NCBI RefSeq assembly: GCF_025993685.1
Contig: NZ_DAJPEN010000001.1
Coordinates: forward strand, 4,278,001 to 4,342,000
Length of the DNA stretch: 64,000 nucleotides
Direction: 5' to 3'
Source: Bacteroides mediterraneensis
Lineage (GTDB): Bacteria; Bacteroidota; Bacteroidia; Bacteroidales; Bacteroidaceae
Under the pieces are notes generated by a model that worked only from the letters and a program-made list of their open reading frames with translations, was not told the DNA's origin and searched no databases. Below are positions 25,223 through 34,800 of the stretch, in pieces (the first letter of the stretch is position 1; each line of letters opens with the position of its first letter). A program made the translations under genes and the position numbers.

Positions 25223-27457
25223 TTAATATTTTACAAATACATCATTTTTACGTGCACTGACCTGAATGACAGGATCTTGACGAACCTGATTACCTTCCAG
25301 CTCTTTTACCAGATAAGGTACGCCAGAACTTTGATTATCAGATAAATATTTATATAGCTCATCGAAAGAAAGCACTCCATCACCATTTAAGTCTGATTTT
25401 GCTTTATCTTGCATTGCTTTGAATAAGACGTAAGAGAACAAACCGTGTTTCTTTTCCTTGTACCAATTGGCATATTGGTCTTCACCTGACGCTGAAAGTA
25501 TCACAAATTTAGCCAATTTATCAGGTTTGGGACGGCGTACGAATTCTGTGGCAGATGCTTCCATGGAGATTTCTTGTCCAGAGAAACAAGCATCTGTAAT
25601 GACATTTACTTTATCTACTGGTAGTGCACTCAATATACGGTAGATGCTTTGTAATGAGGTGGCTTGTTCTTTACAACTTTTCGGATTGGAACGAACTCCC
25701 AATAAATAGGGTTCTCCCATGAAAGGATATCCATGTCCGGAATAATAGAAATATACTTCTTTACTTCCTGTGGATGCAACTAATTTAGCCAATTCACCTT
25801 CTTGATTGTCTGTTCCGAAAATATCATCAAAATCTTTTTTATCAGCATTTGTTTTAAATAGAATATTTTTCTCGTCTAATCCGAGGGTTTTAACCAAATA
25901 ATCTCGCATGGTAGTCGCGTCATTCACTGCATATTTTACAGGACCAACTTTCGTGCTTCCTTGCTTTCCTGTTGCTACCTGATAATCGGTATTACCGATT
26001 ACTACAGCTACTGCGTTTGATTTAGCTGTTGTTTCAGGAATGTTTGTATCTACCTCTGATGTTCGTTCATATACATTTTCTTTATATGATGCGATTTCCG
26101 GATAGTCTTTTTGGAATGCATTATGGATGGTTACTTCTACAGCTACACGGCGATATTCAGCTCCTACTTTGTCTGCTACTTCTGCGAAATGCTCATAATG
26201 TACATTTGCTACACGAAATGCACCAATATGTTTTTGCATAAAATTCTTGATATCTAGTGTACGTAGATAGGCTAATTGTTCATTGCTGCTGATACCGTCT
26301 TTGGTATTGACTGATACATAGCCGAATGAACCGTTTACAAAATACTCAGCATCTTTAATCTCTCCAAATGTCCCGTCATAGGCAACTGCGTTACGGAATG
26401 GGCTAGCGTCTGTACTTCCAATAATCTTTACTGTTACTTCTGTTCCAGGTGCGATATATTGTTCCAGTTTGGATTCAATTGTACTCTTAATAATACCTGC
26501 TGTTTGAAGGGCTGCTTGGGAATCCTTCAGCCGATATTTCCCTGATGGCCAGTCTTCTGTGCCTTCATCGATTCTCAGTTTCTTTAAATGTTCAGAGAGG
26601 ACCTGCACATCATAACGAACCTTCATATTATACTCTACCTGTCCATCTTTCTTTACTTCAGGCATTACTTCTGCATTGACATCTACTTGTGTGTTTTCTG
26701 TTAATTTCTTCTGTGCACGTAATTCTGAAATCATGGTTGCTAAAAGCTCTTTTAGGTCTCCTTTGATTTCATTTGTTACATCTTCTGCTTTCTTGACAGC
26801 TTTTTCAACAGTTTCTATTTCTTTTTGGGGTTCTTCTTTTCTCTTGACATCCATCCATAAAGGATTATAGGGAACCAATGCTAATTCTTGGGTATCTCCG
26901 TAGGCACGTCCACCTAATTCGAAACGATGTTTGTCATTCCCTATTGTGACATAAAGAGTAGCTGTGCGGTTCTTTTTTAATGATTTTCTGAGTGGAATGT
27001 TTATTTCTCCTTTCAGAACTCTACCTTTTGTTAAGGTTAAAGCTTTTGATGGTAGGGCTTTATAGGTTTTTCCTTCAATTTCCAATACGATGTTCTGTTC
27101 TGCATCGAATGCTATATCATTTCCTTTTTGCAGTTTTACTTCAAGTAGGAATGTCATCATTCCTCGATTGGGTTTTCTTCCAAAACCAGAAATCACACAG
27201 TAGCTTTTTGGTAAAACGGAAATTAAATCTTTTTGGTTCAGATTGGCAGTGACTTTGGGCCAGCTAGGATTATTCATATCAAAGGAGGTTTCTTTGTCTG
27301 ACTGGATATCCCGCCAACCTACATTAGGAAGGACTGATGTTTTTATTGGATTTATGGAAGAAGATTTCTGTCCATATACAGTCATTCCACACATAAGCAT
27401 AGAAGCGCAACATATCGTTGGAATCATGCTAGTTTTTTTCTTACCTTTACATTTCAT
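25223..27457 (-). CDS. Secreted caspase-like (C14) protease with EF-hand-like loop
   Basis: A 744-residue protein and first gene of the cluster. Signal peptide ends MTVYGQ (residue 30). Residues 75-205 are an uncharacterised beta domain, about 205-255 a charged coiled coil, and about 335-450 vaguely OmpA-like (VKIIGSTDASP, then NEQLAYLRTLDIKNFM and YRRVAVEVTI). Residues 482-675 form the caspase p20-like domain: VAVVIGNTDY, VNDATTMRDYLV, catalytic His575 in YYSGHGYP, Cys624 in TDACFSGQ. Residues 689-700 (DLNGDGVLSFDE) are a perfect EF-hand/dockerin-like calcium loop inside the p10-like part, so activity may depend on calcium, as in clostripain relatives and metacaspases. It would cleave proteins outside the cytoplasm. 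Confidence 0.85.
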   Translation of the reverse strand: MKCKGKKKTSMIPTICCASMLMCGMTVYGQKSSSINPIKTSVLPNVGWRDIQSDKETSFDMNNPSWPKVTANLNQKDLISVLPKSYCVISGFGRKPNRGMMTFLLEVKLQKGNDIAFDAEQNIVLEIEGKTYKALPSKALTLTKGRVLKGEINIPLRKSLKKNRTATLYVTIGNDKHRFELGGRAYGDTQELALVPYNPLWMDVKRKEEPQKEIETVEKAVKKAEDVTNEIKGDLKELLATMISELRAQKKLTENTQVDVNAEVMPEVKKDGQVEYNMKVRYDVQVLSEHLKKLRIDEGTEDWPSGKYRLKDSQAALQTAGIIKSTIESKLEQYIAPGTEVTVKIIGSTDASPFRNAVAYDGTFGEIKDAEYFVNGSFGYVSVNTKDGISSNEQLAYLRTLDIKNFMQKHIGAFRVANVHYEHFAEVADKVGAEYRRVAVEVTIHNAFQKDYPEIASYKENVYERTSEVDTNIPETTAKSNAVAVVIGNTDYQVATGKQGSTKVGPVKYAVNDATTMRDYLVKTLGLDEKNILFKTNADKKDFDDIFGTDNQEGELAKLVASTGSKEVYFYYSGHGYPFMGEPYLLGVRSNPKSCKEQATSLQSIYRILSALPVDKVNVITDACFSGQEISMEASATEFVRRPKPDKLAKFVILSASGEDQYANWYKEKKHGLFSYVLFKAMQDKAKSDLNGDGVLSFDELYKYLSDNQSSGVPYLVKELEGNQVRQDPVIQVSARKNDVFVKY

Positions 27458-27633
27458 TATTTAATATATTTAGCTTGTTGGAAGAATTGAATTAGCGCAT
27501 ATTTAATTTTTCCATTAGGGTTCTTATTTGTTTATATCGTGGAACTCTCAGGATACTCATTTCCGCAAAGGGGAGATAAAGGCTTTATTCATGGTAAAAA
27601 GAAAATAGGCTTTTAATCTCAGGCTTCGTCTCG

Positions 27634-27641
27634 CAAAAGTA
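27634..27641 (-). promoter_or_regulatory. -7 box for the caspase cluster
   Basis: CAAAAGTA is the complement of TACTTTTG, a full TAnnTTTG match, 177 bases upstream of the caspase ATG. The 5' leader would be about 170 bases long. The -33 region is T-rich without a clean TTTG, which would fit activator dependence. Confidence 0.5.
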
Positions 27642-27675
27642 GAAAACAGAAAATAAATGTGAAATAGTGAAAAAT

Positions 27676-27717
27676 AAAGAAACCGATTGAATGTACTTTT
27701 TTGAGATTCAATCGGTT
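27676..27717 (-). terminator. Terminator of the kinase/regulator pair
   Basis: AACCGATTGAAT at 27681-27692 pairs with ATTCAATCGGTT at 27706-27717, followed on the minus strand by TTCTTTATTTTTC. It ends the regulator transcript just upstream of the caspase promoter, and the palindrome might also be a regulator-binding site. Confidence 0.7.
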
Positions 27718-27744
27718 GAGAATACTGTTTAGGTGGTAGTTTTT

Positions 27745-28506
27745 TTACAACAGTTTCAGGGCTTCTTTAATTTTGCTGTAATGACGTCGGCTGGCTGTCA
27801 GTTCCAAATTATTGAAAGGAGCGTACAAATTACATCGTAATGTACTGTTTTCAATAGAAGACAGATAATCAATGTTAAGGATACAGTCGGTGTTGATACG
27901 AATAAAAGATGAATGTAAGTTTAAGATATCGCGGGCTTTGGTGCTGAGGCGTAAGCGGTGTTGCTTCATGTTGGTTAATGTCATGTTCCAGCATCGGGTT
28001 TCATTGGAATACTGAAAATATAGTATTTCAGAGTCACGAAGCAGCAAAAGATTGTTGACAGTTTGTACGGCGAACTTGTGGTCTTTGCTAAGAAGTTGGT
28101 GTATGGCTTGTTCAAAATTAACCGGGTCATTGCTTTTTTCAAGTTTCACGCGTTCTATAATCTGGTGCAGTTCCTCTGTTTGGTAGGGTTTTAACAGGTA
28201 ATCAAAGGCAGAGGCACGGAGGGCATCAATCATATATTTGTCAAATGCAGTATAGAATACGACGTGCATGTTATGGTGTATATAAGGTTTTATTTCCTGC
28301 AATAGATCGATTCCGTTCGTCATGGAAAGTTCGATATCGAGGAAAAGCAAATCGGGTTGGTATTGTATAATGCTTTTTTTTGCTTTTTGTGAAGATGTTT
28401 GGGTGTCCAAGATGGTTATTTCTGGATAGGCGGTCAAGTCGTCTACCAGATGACGGATGGAATTTGGTTCATCGTCAATGACAATAGTAGTAATGTTTGT
28501 AGTCAT
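27745..28506 (-). CDS. LytTR-family response regulator
   Basis: A 253-residue cytoplasmic regulator. Receiver domain 1-120 with DDE at 11-13, phospho-acceptor Asp57 (LFLDIEL), Thr86 in FYTAFD and Lys106 (YLLKP). Residues about 150-253 form a LytTR DNA-binding domain (HRLRLSTKARDILNLHSSFI, LNIDYLSSIEN, LELTASRRHYSKIKEAL). It pairs with the sensor kinase 4 bases upstream. By position it may control the caspase cluster directly downstream on the same strand; this is inference. Confidence 0.9.
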   Translation of the reverse strand: MTTNITTIVIDDEPNSIRHLVDDLTAYPEITILDTQTSSQKAKKSIIQYQPDLLFLDIELSMTNGIDLLQEIKPYIHHNMHVVFYTAFDKYMIDALRASAFDYLLKPYQTEELHQIIERVKLEKSNDPVNFEQAIHQLLSKDHKFAVQTVNNLLLLRDSEILYFQYSNETRCWNMTLTNMKQHRLRLSTKARDILNLHSSFIRINTDCILNIDYLSSIENSTLRCNLYAPFNNLELTASRRHYSKIKEALKLL

Positions 28507-28510
28507 TTGT

Positions 28511-30547
28511 TTAAAGTTTGAATTGATAGTTGAATGGAACGTAAAGGCTGACTAGCGTTCCTCTTTTTCCTTGCGCGGAAAGGTTTTCAATATTGAATTT
28601 GATGGGTTCCGTGTTTTTCCCATTGAGTAGTTCTATGGTACGGAATAGCATTTTTAATCCATTGCCTGTACCTCGTTCTGAATGATCGCCATGCCCGGGG
28701 TCGTATCCACAACCATTGTCGTAGATATGAACTCGTATTCCGTCTCTTGTTGTGTCAATCCGCACTTGAAGGTAGGCATCGGCTGGAGGTTCACTGCCGA
28801 AAGCATATTTGAGGGCATTTTCTACCGGTATTTGTATGCTCATGGAAGGGATAAGCATTTGCATGGGTACGTCAGGATTGATTTCCCATTGGGTGGGAGG
28901 AGTATTGGGGGTGGTTTCCTGGCGTAAGGTAGCATAGTTCTTTACGAGGTTTATTTCATCTTCCAATGATACAGCAATTTGGTCGGATACAATTAAATTG
29001 CCCCGTAATACTTGGATGAAAAGTTGCAGTAAATGCGACAAGTCGGGATATTGTTTGAACATGGGCATGATAGTGTTAAGCACATTGAATACGTAGTGTG
29101 GGGATATGCGGTTTTTTACGTTTTCCATACGTAAATGGGAAACGAGTGCCAACTGTTGGTCATATTTGCGCTCATTTTTACGGTTAATGTGTACAATAAT
29201 AAGTGCTGCACCTAAGATGGAGATGACCAATAATGACAACACAAGTATGAGTGTGTTGTGTTGGGCGGAAAGCTGTTCGCGGTTGTGGGCTATCATTACG
29301 TCTCGTTTTAATAGAGTGGTATCTTGGCGGTAACGGTAGTCGATTTCTGTAATGTTATTGATATGACGTAGATTGCGTATGGAGTCATCATATTCATTCA
29401 TGGCTACGCGATAGCGGTAAGCATTGGTGAAATCACCTTTTCGGGCGTAATATTCCATGAAACGCTTGTTGTGCAAATACATGTAGAGCGGTCCTATTTT
29501 TAAGGAGTCGTATGGCTGGGATAAATAATAGTTTACGCGGTCCAGTTGGTTTTCATTCAAGGCTAATGCTGCTTGCAGGCTATGAAGGTAAAACATAACT
29601 TCTTCACTGGTAGTCGAATCATTTGTAAAGTAAGTGTATGATTTGTCTAGATAAAAGTGGGCTGAATCGTTACGGTTCATCAATGTGTACACTTCGCCGA
29701 TATTGGCTTCGATGAGGGCATCATACGACGGTTGGTTAAACTTGCGGCACACTTTATAGGCTTGTTGGAAGCAATTCAAGGCTTCAGGATATTTCTCTTC
29801 AAAGTAATAGCAGTTTCCTTTGGCGTTGAAGTAGATATAGTTTTCATAATTCAGTCGAGGTTCCGGATTACGTTCTGCCATGTCGAAATAGTGATGGGCT
29901 TGGCGAAAGTTATGAAGATCGGCATACACTTGTGCCAGTCCAGTGTAGATGCTGAACCGGATGCGTTCTGAATTCAGAGAATCGGCCAACCATAAAGCAC
30001 GTCTATAATAGCGGGAAGCATTGGCCAGTTCACCTTTCTGGCGGTATTGGTCTGCCAGGTTGATACAGATGTTTTCTAATTCCGAGCGGTTATCTGTTTG
30101 CATCAGGGCATGATATGCATGGTGAAGGCAGGCGATGGCTGAGTCTCGTTGTGCCAGTGCCTGAAGTATGGCGAAGCGGTGGTTCCAGCATTGGGCTTCT
30201 AGCTCTTTATGTTGGGGGTGTGTCAGGCAGTAATTTTCCACTCGCTGGTTCATCCATAATGCGCTGTCTGTCTGTCCTTGCAAAAAAAGGCAATAGCCTG
30301 AGAATAATTCCAGCTTGTAATACGATGCGCTGTCCGTCAGTCTTGCCTGAGCCGTACGAAAGCGCTGTCTCATGAGTCCTGGATAAGTATAAAGGGAGTC
30401 ATAACGATGGATAAGAAAAGTATCTATGGTATGGTGTTGTGTCTGATTTGCCTTTTGTTCAGGTGCACATGAGACCAGTGTGCATAATAATAAACTACAT
30501 AAAATGAATAGACGGTTGTTGCAAAAAGAGTTCACAAAATTCTTCAT
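28511..30547 (-). CDS. TPR sensor histidine kinase, LytS-like
   Basis: A 678-residue membrane kinase. The N-terminus has a lipobox-like LVSC at 24-27, so it may be lipidated or use the segment as an anchor. Residues about 50-400 are TPR-like helical repeats facing the periplasm (SRYYRRALWLADSLNSERI, ALNCFQQAYKVCRKFNQP). A transmembrane helix follows at about 425-450 (LILVLSLLVISILGAALIIV). The cytoplasmic part has the His_kinase motif NRISPHYVFNVLNT (His about 485) and an ATP-binding domain with YDNGCGYDPG and GTGNGLKM. It phosphorylates the LytTR regulator. The signal is unknown. Confidence 0.9.
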   Translation of the reverse strand: MKNFVNSFCNNRLFILCSLLLCTLVSCAPEQKANQTQHHTIDTFLIHRYDSLYTYPGLMRQRFRTAQARLTDSASYYKLELFSGYCLFLQGQTDSALWMNQRVENYCLTHPQHKELEAQCWNHRFAILQALAQRDSAIACLHHAYHALMQTDNRSELENICINLADQYRQKGELANASRYYRRALWLADSLNSERIRFSIYTGLAQVYADLHNFRQAHHYFDMAERNPEPRLNYENYIYFNAKGNCYYFEEKYPEALNCFQQAYKVCRKFNQPSYDALIEANIGEVYTLMNRNDSAHFYLDKSYTYFTNDSTTSEEVMFYLHSLQAALALNENQLDRVNYYLSQPYDSLKIGPLYMYLHNKRFMEYYARKGDFTNAYRYRVAMNEYDDSIRNLRHINNITEIDYRYRQDTTLLKRDVMIAHNREQLSAQHNTLILVLSLLVISILGAALIIVHINRKNERKYDQQLALVSHLRMENVKNRISPHYVFNVLNTIMPMFKQYPDLSHLLQLFIQVLRGNLIVSDQIAVSLEDEINLVKNYATLRQETTPNTPPTQWEINPDVPMQMLIPSMSIQIPVENALKYAFGSEPPADAYLQVRIDTTRDGIRVHIYDNGCGYDPGHGDHSERGTGNGLKMLFRTIELLNGKNTEPIKFNIENLSAQGKRGTLVSLYVPFNYQFKL

Positions 30548-30614
30548 ATATCAATATCTTTCAAATCAAACGGCCTAGCCTTGGAATGGCTTTTTATGCT
30601 GCTGTTTTCATCTG

Positions 30615-30645
30615 CAAATATAAAATATTACAGAATCCTTAACAA
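30615..30645 (-). promoter_or_regulatory. Promoter of the sensor kinase/regulator operon
   Basis: CAAATATA at 30615-30622 (complement TATATTTG) is a -7 box; CAA at 30643-30645 (complement TTG) lies 20 bases away as -33. The start codon is 68 bases downstream. Confidence 0.55.
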
Positions 30646-30914
30646 TGGCAGAAGGTCGTTTCCTGTATGTTTTGAGCTTACATGGTGAAAAAATAAGTAT
30701 ATATGGCGATTAATTAGGTTTAGGGTAGGATAATTAAAAAGGTGGGACAGCTGAAGCTGATGGCCTTTCTCTAGTTTGTATTTAGAAATGGATTCTTTTA
30801 AGATTCTGAAATATAGCTTATTAGGGAAATTCTTCCGTTAAGCTTAATTTATGGAGAGCTTGATTTTGGGGTGTTTGGTGTATTGTATGGGGAATTTGTA
30901 AGGATTTTTGGGGG

Positions 30915-31016
30915 GCTTTTTACGTTTCGCAGGGCCGAACCGTACGTTTGCCAGTCCGGAAACATACGGCTCCCGGTGCGGAAACGTATGTTTCCGGGTT
31001 GGGGAACGTAGAAACC
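30915..31016. repeat. 22-bp tandem palindromic repeat array, copy A
   Basis: Units begin at 30915, 30937, 30959, 30981 and 31003, exactly 22 bases apart. The core is close to GAAACGTANGTTTCC, itself an inverted repeat (best unit: GGAAAC GTAT GTTTCC at 30980-30995), with 6 variable bases between cores. The outer units are degenerate. The same repeat occurs at 50531-50634. A period of 22 rules out coding use. Confidence 0.85.
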
Positions 31017-31071
31017 GGTGAGGGGTTTTCACATGATTTCTAGGACATTTGTGGTTTTTCGTGCAGGCAGA

Positions 31072-31130
31072 TGAAAAAACGCCACAGGAGTTATGTCAGG
31101 GGAATGACATAGCTCCTGTGGCGTAAAAAA
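31072..31130. terminator. Strong bidirectional hairpin
   Basis: ACGCCACAGGAG at 31079-31090 pairs with CTCCTGTGGCGT at 31113-31124, extended by TATGTCA/TGACATA; A6 lies on the left and on the right, so it acts in both directions. It ends the small secreted protein gene at 31153. Confidence 0.9.
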
Positions 31131-31152
31131 GAATGTATTTCAGTAAAACCGC

Positions 31153-31725
31153 TTATTCCACAGTGAAGCAATAGACGATGATTCTTTTTTCATCTCTGGA
31201 ATCCGGGTTGGACATGAAGACACCGTACTCTCCCGGAGTCGGCTCGAAAGACAGCAGATAGGAACTTTCTCCATAGCGCTTGGCTTTGTAGTCCACCAGT
31301 TGTTCTGTACCGGCGGAACTTCCTCTGAAGGTGTTGACCTGTCCGATTTCGCAGCGTCTTTCGTTTTTCTTGATTTCAAATCTGACCAGCTGGATGAAAG
31401 AATTCGGGTCTTGGTCATTGTTGGAGCTTTTGACGATGAGTCTGTACTCACAGTCGGGTTTGGCGATGCAGGTGGAAGTTTTTCCTTCTACATGGATACG
31501 GGTCTTGACGGAACCTATGCCTGTCAGATACAGGGATGCGGCAGCCTTGGATTTGATTTTTCCGCTTTTCTTTTCCAGAGGGAGGGCGAGGGTGTCTGTT
31601 CCGGAAATACACAACAGGTTAGTTTCTCCTATAAATTCAGGTTCATAAGTGGCTGAACCGGTATCCTGTGCTTTGCCATAGGCAACGGCCACAAGGAAAC
31701 AAAGGGTTGCAAGAAGTTTTTTCAT
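31153..31725 (-). CDS. Secreted protein of unknown function
   Basis: A 190-residue protein with a signal peptide (MKKLLATLCFLVAVAYGKAQ). The rest is mainly beta-strand-like, with cysteines at about 39, 86, 91, 125 and 186. I do not recognise a family. The pattern (ETNLLCISGTDTLALPLEKK, SYLLSFEPTPGEYGVFM) suggests a beta-sandwich envelope protein. A TAATTTTG -7 box (31748-31755, complement) precedes it, and it appears monocistronic. Confidence 0.7.
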   Translation of the reverse strand: MKKLLATLCFLVAVAYGKAQDTGSATYEPEFIGETNLLCISGTDTLALPLEKKSGKIKSKAAASLYLTGIGSVKTRIHVEGKTSTCIAKPDCEYRLIVKSSNNDQDPNSFIQLVRFEIKKNERRCEIGQVNTFRGSSAGTEQLVDYKAKRYGESSYLLSFEPTPGEYGVFMSNPDSRDEKRIIVYCFTVE

Positions 31726-31819
31726 GGCGTATTTTTTAGGTTATCCACAAAATTACAGTTTTTTGTCAAAATATATGCGTTGTGTACGACTTTAACTTTT
31801 ATTTGTTGAGAGGTTCATA

Positions 31820-31866
31820 AAAAAAGAATCCTATCACCATTCAGAAATGATAATAGGATTCTTTTA
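31820..31866 (-). terminator. Terminator of the large GH2 gene
   Basis: AAAAGAATCCTAT at 31822-31834 pairs with ATAGGATTCTTTT at 31853-31865, leaving T-rich sequence on the minus strand after the stem. Confidence 0.8.
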
Positions 31867-31886
31867 TAAGGAAAAATCAGTTCGTC

Positions 31887-34800
31887 TTATTCACACGCAA
31901 TGTAGCCTTTCACCGGAGTCATGGTGAAAGTAAATTCATAGTCTCCGTAAGGCAGCATGTATTGGGCTTCCGGCAGGGCACCCCAGCTGTTGACACAACC
32001 CAGACCCATCTGTGCCTTGTCAATCAGCAGGTTGGTCAGGTCGGCTTCTTCTACTTCGAAGGAGTGGCTCTGTTTCTTTTCCGTGCCGTCGTCCAAAGAA
32101 GCGATGGTGTAGTGGAGGGCAGAAGCGGAGAACGGTGCTTCAGCCACGAACATCAGTCCGTTGCCAGCCATGTTCAACTGTCTCCACCAGCGGATATCGG
32201 TCTTGGTACCGGTTTCCTGCGGACGGATGTACGGATAGAACTGGTCGCTTACGTTCTGGTTGTAGATGCCCAGGTCGGTGCAGTGGTTACGGTCGATGTA
32301 GTTTTCTATCGGGCCGCGGCCATAGTAGGAAATCTTTTCAAAGGATTTCGGCATGACCATCTGCATACCGAAGCGGAACATCGGCGATACCTTGGCGTTC
32401 TTGTCGGCCACCATTTTCTGAGTTACCTTCACGGCACCTTCGTTGTTAATCTGGTAGGTGAGATACAGTTTGGCCGATACCTCTGTGAGGTCGTAAGTGG
32501 AATTTACCACTGCCAGTCCGTTTTCTACCTTGTAGTTGAAGTCGGTGAGCTTGATGCCCGGGTTCTTCCAAGCCGCATACTTGTTTTGCAGGCCGGCACC
32601 GAAGTCGTTGTCGGTTGGGGCACGCCAGAAGTTCGGTGTCAGGGCTTCCCCTTCTTTGAGCATGCTTACTCCATTTACATCATATTTGTCCAGATATCCG
32701 TTGCGTTTGCTGAATTCCATGTAGAATCCGTCGCCTTCCACGGCGATGTAGTCCGGATAGTTCGGGTTGATTTGCGGTTCAACCACCTGCTGGTTGGTAG
32801 CTGTTACGTTCTTCAGGTCCATGGCCGGAGCTTTGTACGGATTGAGTACCAGCTGGTCTTTGGCCACCACGGAGCCTGCCGGGAGCAAGCCTTCGCGGTT
32901 CTTCTGGATGTATTTCACATTGAGCAGCCATTCGCCGCACTGGCAGATCTTGCCCAAGTCAAGTTTCACGGCAGCAGTCTGCTGCGGAGCCACGTTCAGG
33001 TTGTCCACACGTCCGCTACGGATGGCTTTTCCATCTTTCAGCACTTCCCATTCCAGTGCGTAGGCCGACAGGTCGCGGAAGAAATTCTCGTTGTACACCT
33101 TGATTTCTCCCTTTGACAGGTCGCCCGGCGTAGTCCAGATGTTCTGGTAGAAGTACTGTACTTCGTAGGCGTGCGGGTTCGGTTTGCGGTCGGGGCTGAT
33201 GAGGCCGTTGTCGCAGAAGTTCTTGTCGCCGGAATCGTCCATACGGTTGAAGTCGCCGGCATAGGCATAAATCATCTTACCGTTCTTGCCGGTCCAGCGG
33301 ATAGACTGGTCGACGAAGTCCCAGATGAATCCTCCCTGGTATTTCGGATACTTGCGGACCAGATCCCAGTATTCCTTGAAGCCGCCTTCGGAGTTACCCA
33401 TGGCATGTGCATATTCACACTGAATCAGCGGTTTCTGGTATTTGTCGTTCTTGCTGTATTCTTCGCACCACTTGTAGTCGGCATACATCGGACAGTAGAT
33501 ATCCGTCTTTCCGTCGATGCGGGCCTGTTCGTACTGTACGGCACGGCTCGGGTCTTCAGCCTTGACCCAGTCGTAAGCGGCTTCGAAGTTCGGACCGTAG
33601 CCGGCTTCGTTACCCAGTGACCAGAAGATGATGCTCGGATGGTTGAAGCCACGCTGCACGTTACGCTGGTTGCGCTCCAGATGGGCTTTCTTGTAGCTGG
33701 GTTCTTTGGCCAGTGTCTCTTCGCCGTAACCCATTCCGTGGGATTCGATGTTGGCTTCGGCTACGACATAAATACCGTATTTGTCGCAGAGGTCATACCA
33801 GAAATTGTCGTCCGGATAGTGGCAGGTTCTCACCGCGTTGATGTTGAGCTGCTTCATAATCTGGATATCCTGAATCATACGGGCCCGTGAAACCACGTAT
33901 CCGCCGTCGGGGTCCATTTCGTGGCGGTCGGCTCCTTTGAAGAGTACCGGCTGGCCGTTGACCAGAATCTGTGCGTTCTTGAGTTCAATTTTACGGAAAC
34001 CGACTTTCACCGGTACCACCTCACTGGTCTTGCTGCCGTCTTTCAGGGTTGCACGCAAGGTGTACAGGTAAGGTGTTTCCGCACTCCATTTCTGCGGGTT
34101 TTCCACTTGCAGGGTGGCGGCTACCTTGCCGGAACCTTTCACCTCGGTAGAAGCCACGGTCTGGTTCTTTGCATCCAGCAGTTCCAGGCTGACATTGCCG
34201 TTTCCTTTCAGGTTCAGGGTGATGGCCAGTGAGCCGTTCTTGTATTCGCTGTCCAGGTCGGGAGTGACGCGGATGTCATCGATGCGTTTCTTGTTGCGGG
34301 TATAGAGGTAGCAGTCGCGTGCCACGCCGGTATAGCGGAAGAAGTCCTGGTCTTCCAGATATGTACCGTCACACCAGCGGAACACCTGGAAGGCAATCAG
34401 GTTCTTCTGTCCCGGTTTCAGGTACGGGGTCAGGTTGAATTCGGCTTCCAGCTTGCTGTCTTCGCTGTAGCCCGCAAACTTGCCGTTCACCCACAGGTAC
34501 ATGTTGGAGCTGACAGCCCCGAAGTGGGCGATGATGTCTTTGCCGCTCCAGTCGGCCGGCACCATAATCTCCCGACGGTAAGAGCCTACATGATTTTGTT
34601 CGGTCGGCACGTGGGGAGGATTGTTCTCAAAACGGCCTCGCCAGGGGTATCCGGTATTCACATAAATAGGATCGCCATATCCCTGCGTTTCCCATACGCC
34701 TGGCACCTGCAGGTTGTCCCAGCCTTTGTCGTTGAAGCCAACCTTCCAGAAGTCCGTGGGGCGGGCATCGGCGTTCCGTACCCAGAAGAACTTCCAGGTG

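Larger units (their letters stand above)
30548..31152. other. 605-base gene-free region: kinase promoter, 22-bp repeat array, terminator
   Basis: The first part holds the kinase promoter near 30615-30645. The stretch 30660-30900 is AT-rich with nothing I can assign. A 22-bp-period array spans about 30915-31016, and a strong hairpin lies at 31072-31130. A minus-strand open frame over the array (30844-31032) is not protein-like. Confidence 0.6.

Noticed and set aside
19016..27457. Classical abortive-infection or toxin-antitoxin defence system
   Set aside because: All seven products carry export signals, so a cytoplasmic caspase-effector defence role is unlikely from sequence.
30915..31016. CRISPR array
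   Set aside because: The gaps between repeat cores are only 6 bases, cores are palindromic, and no cas genes are present in the window.
30844..31032. 62-codon minus-strand frame over the copy A repeat array
   Set aside because: Covers the tandem repeat and shows no protein-like features or start signals.
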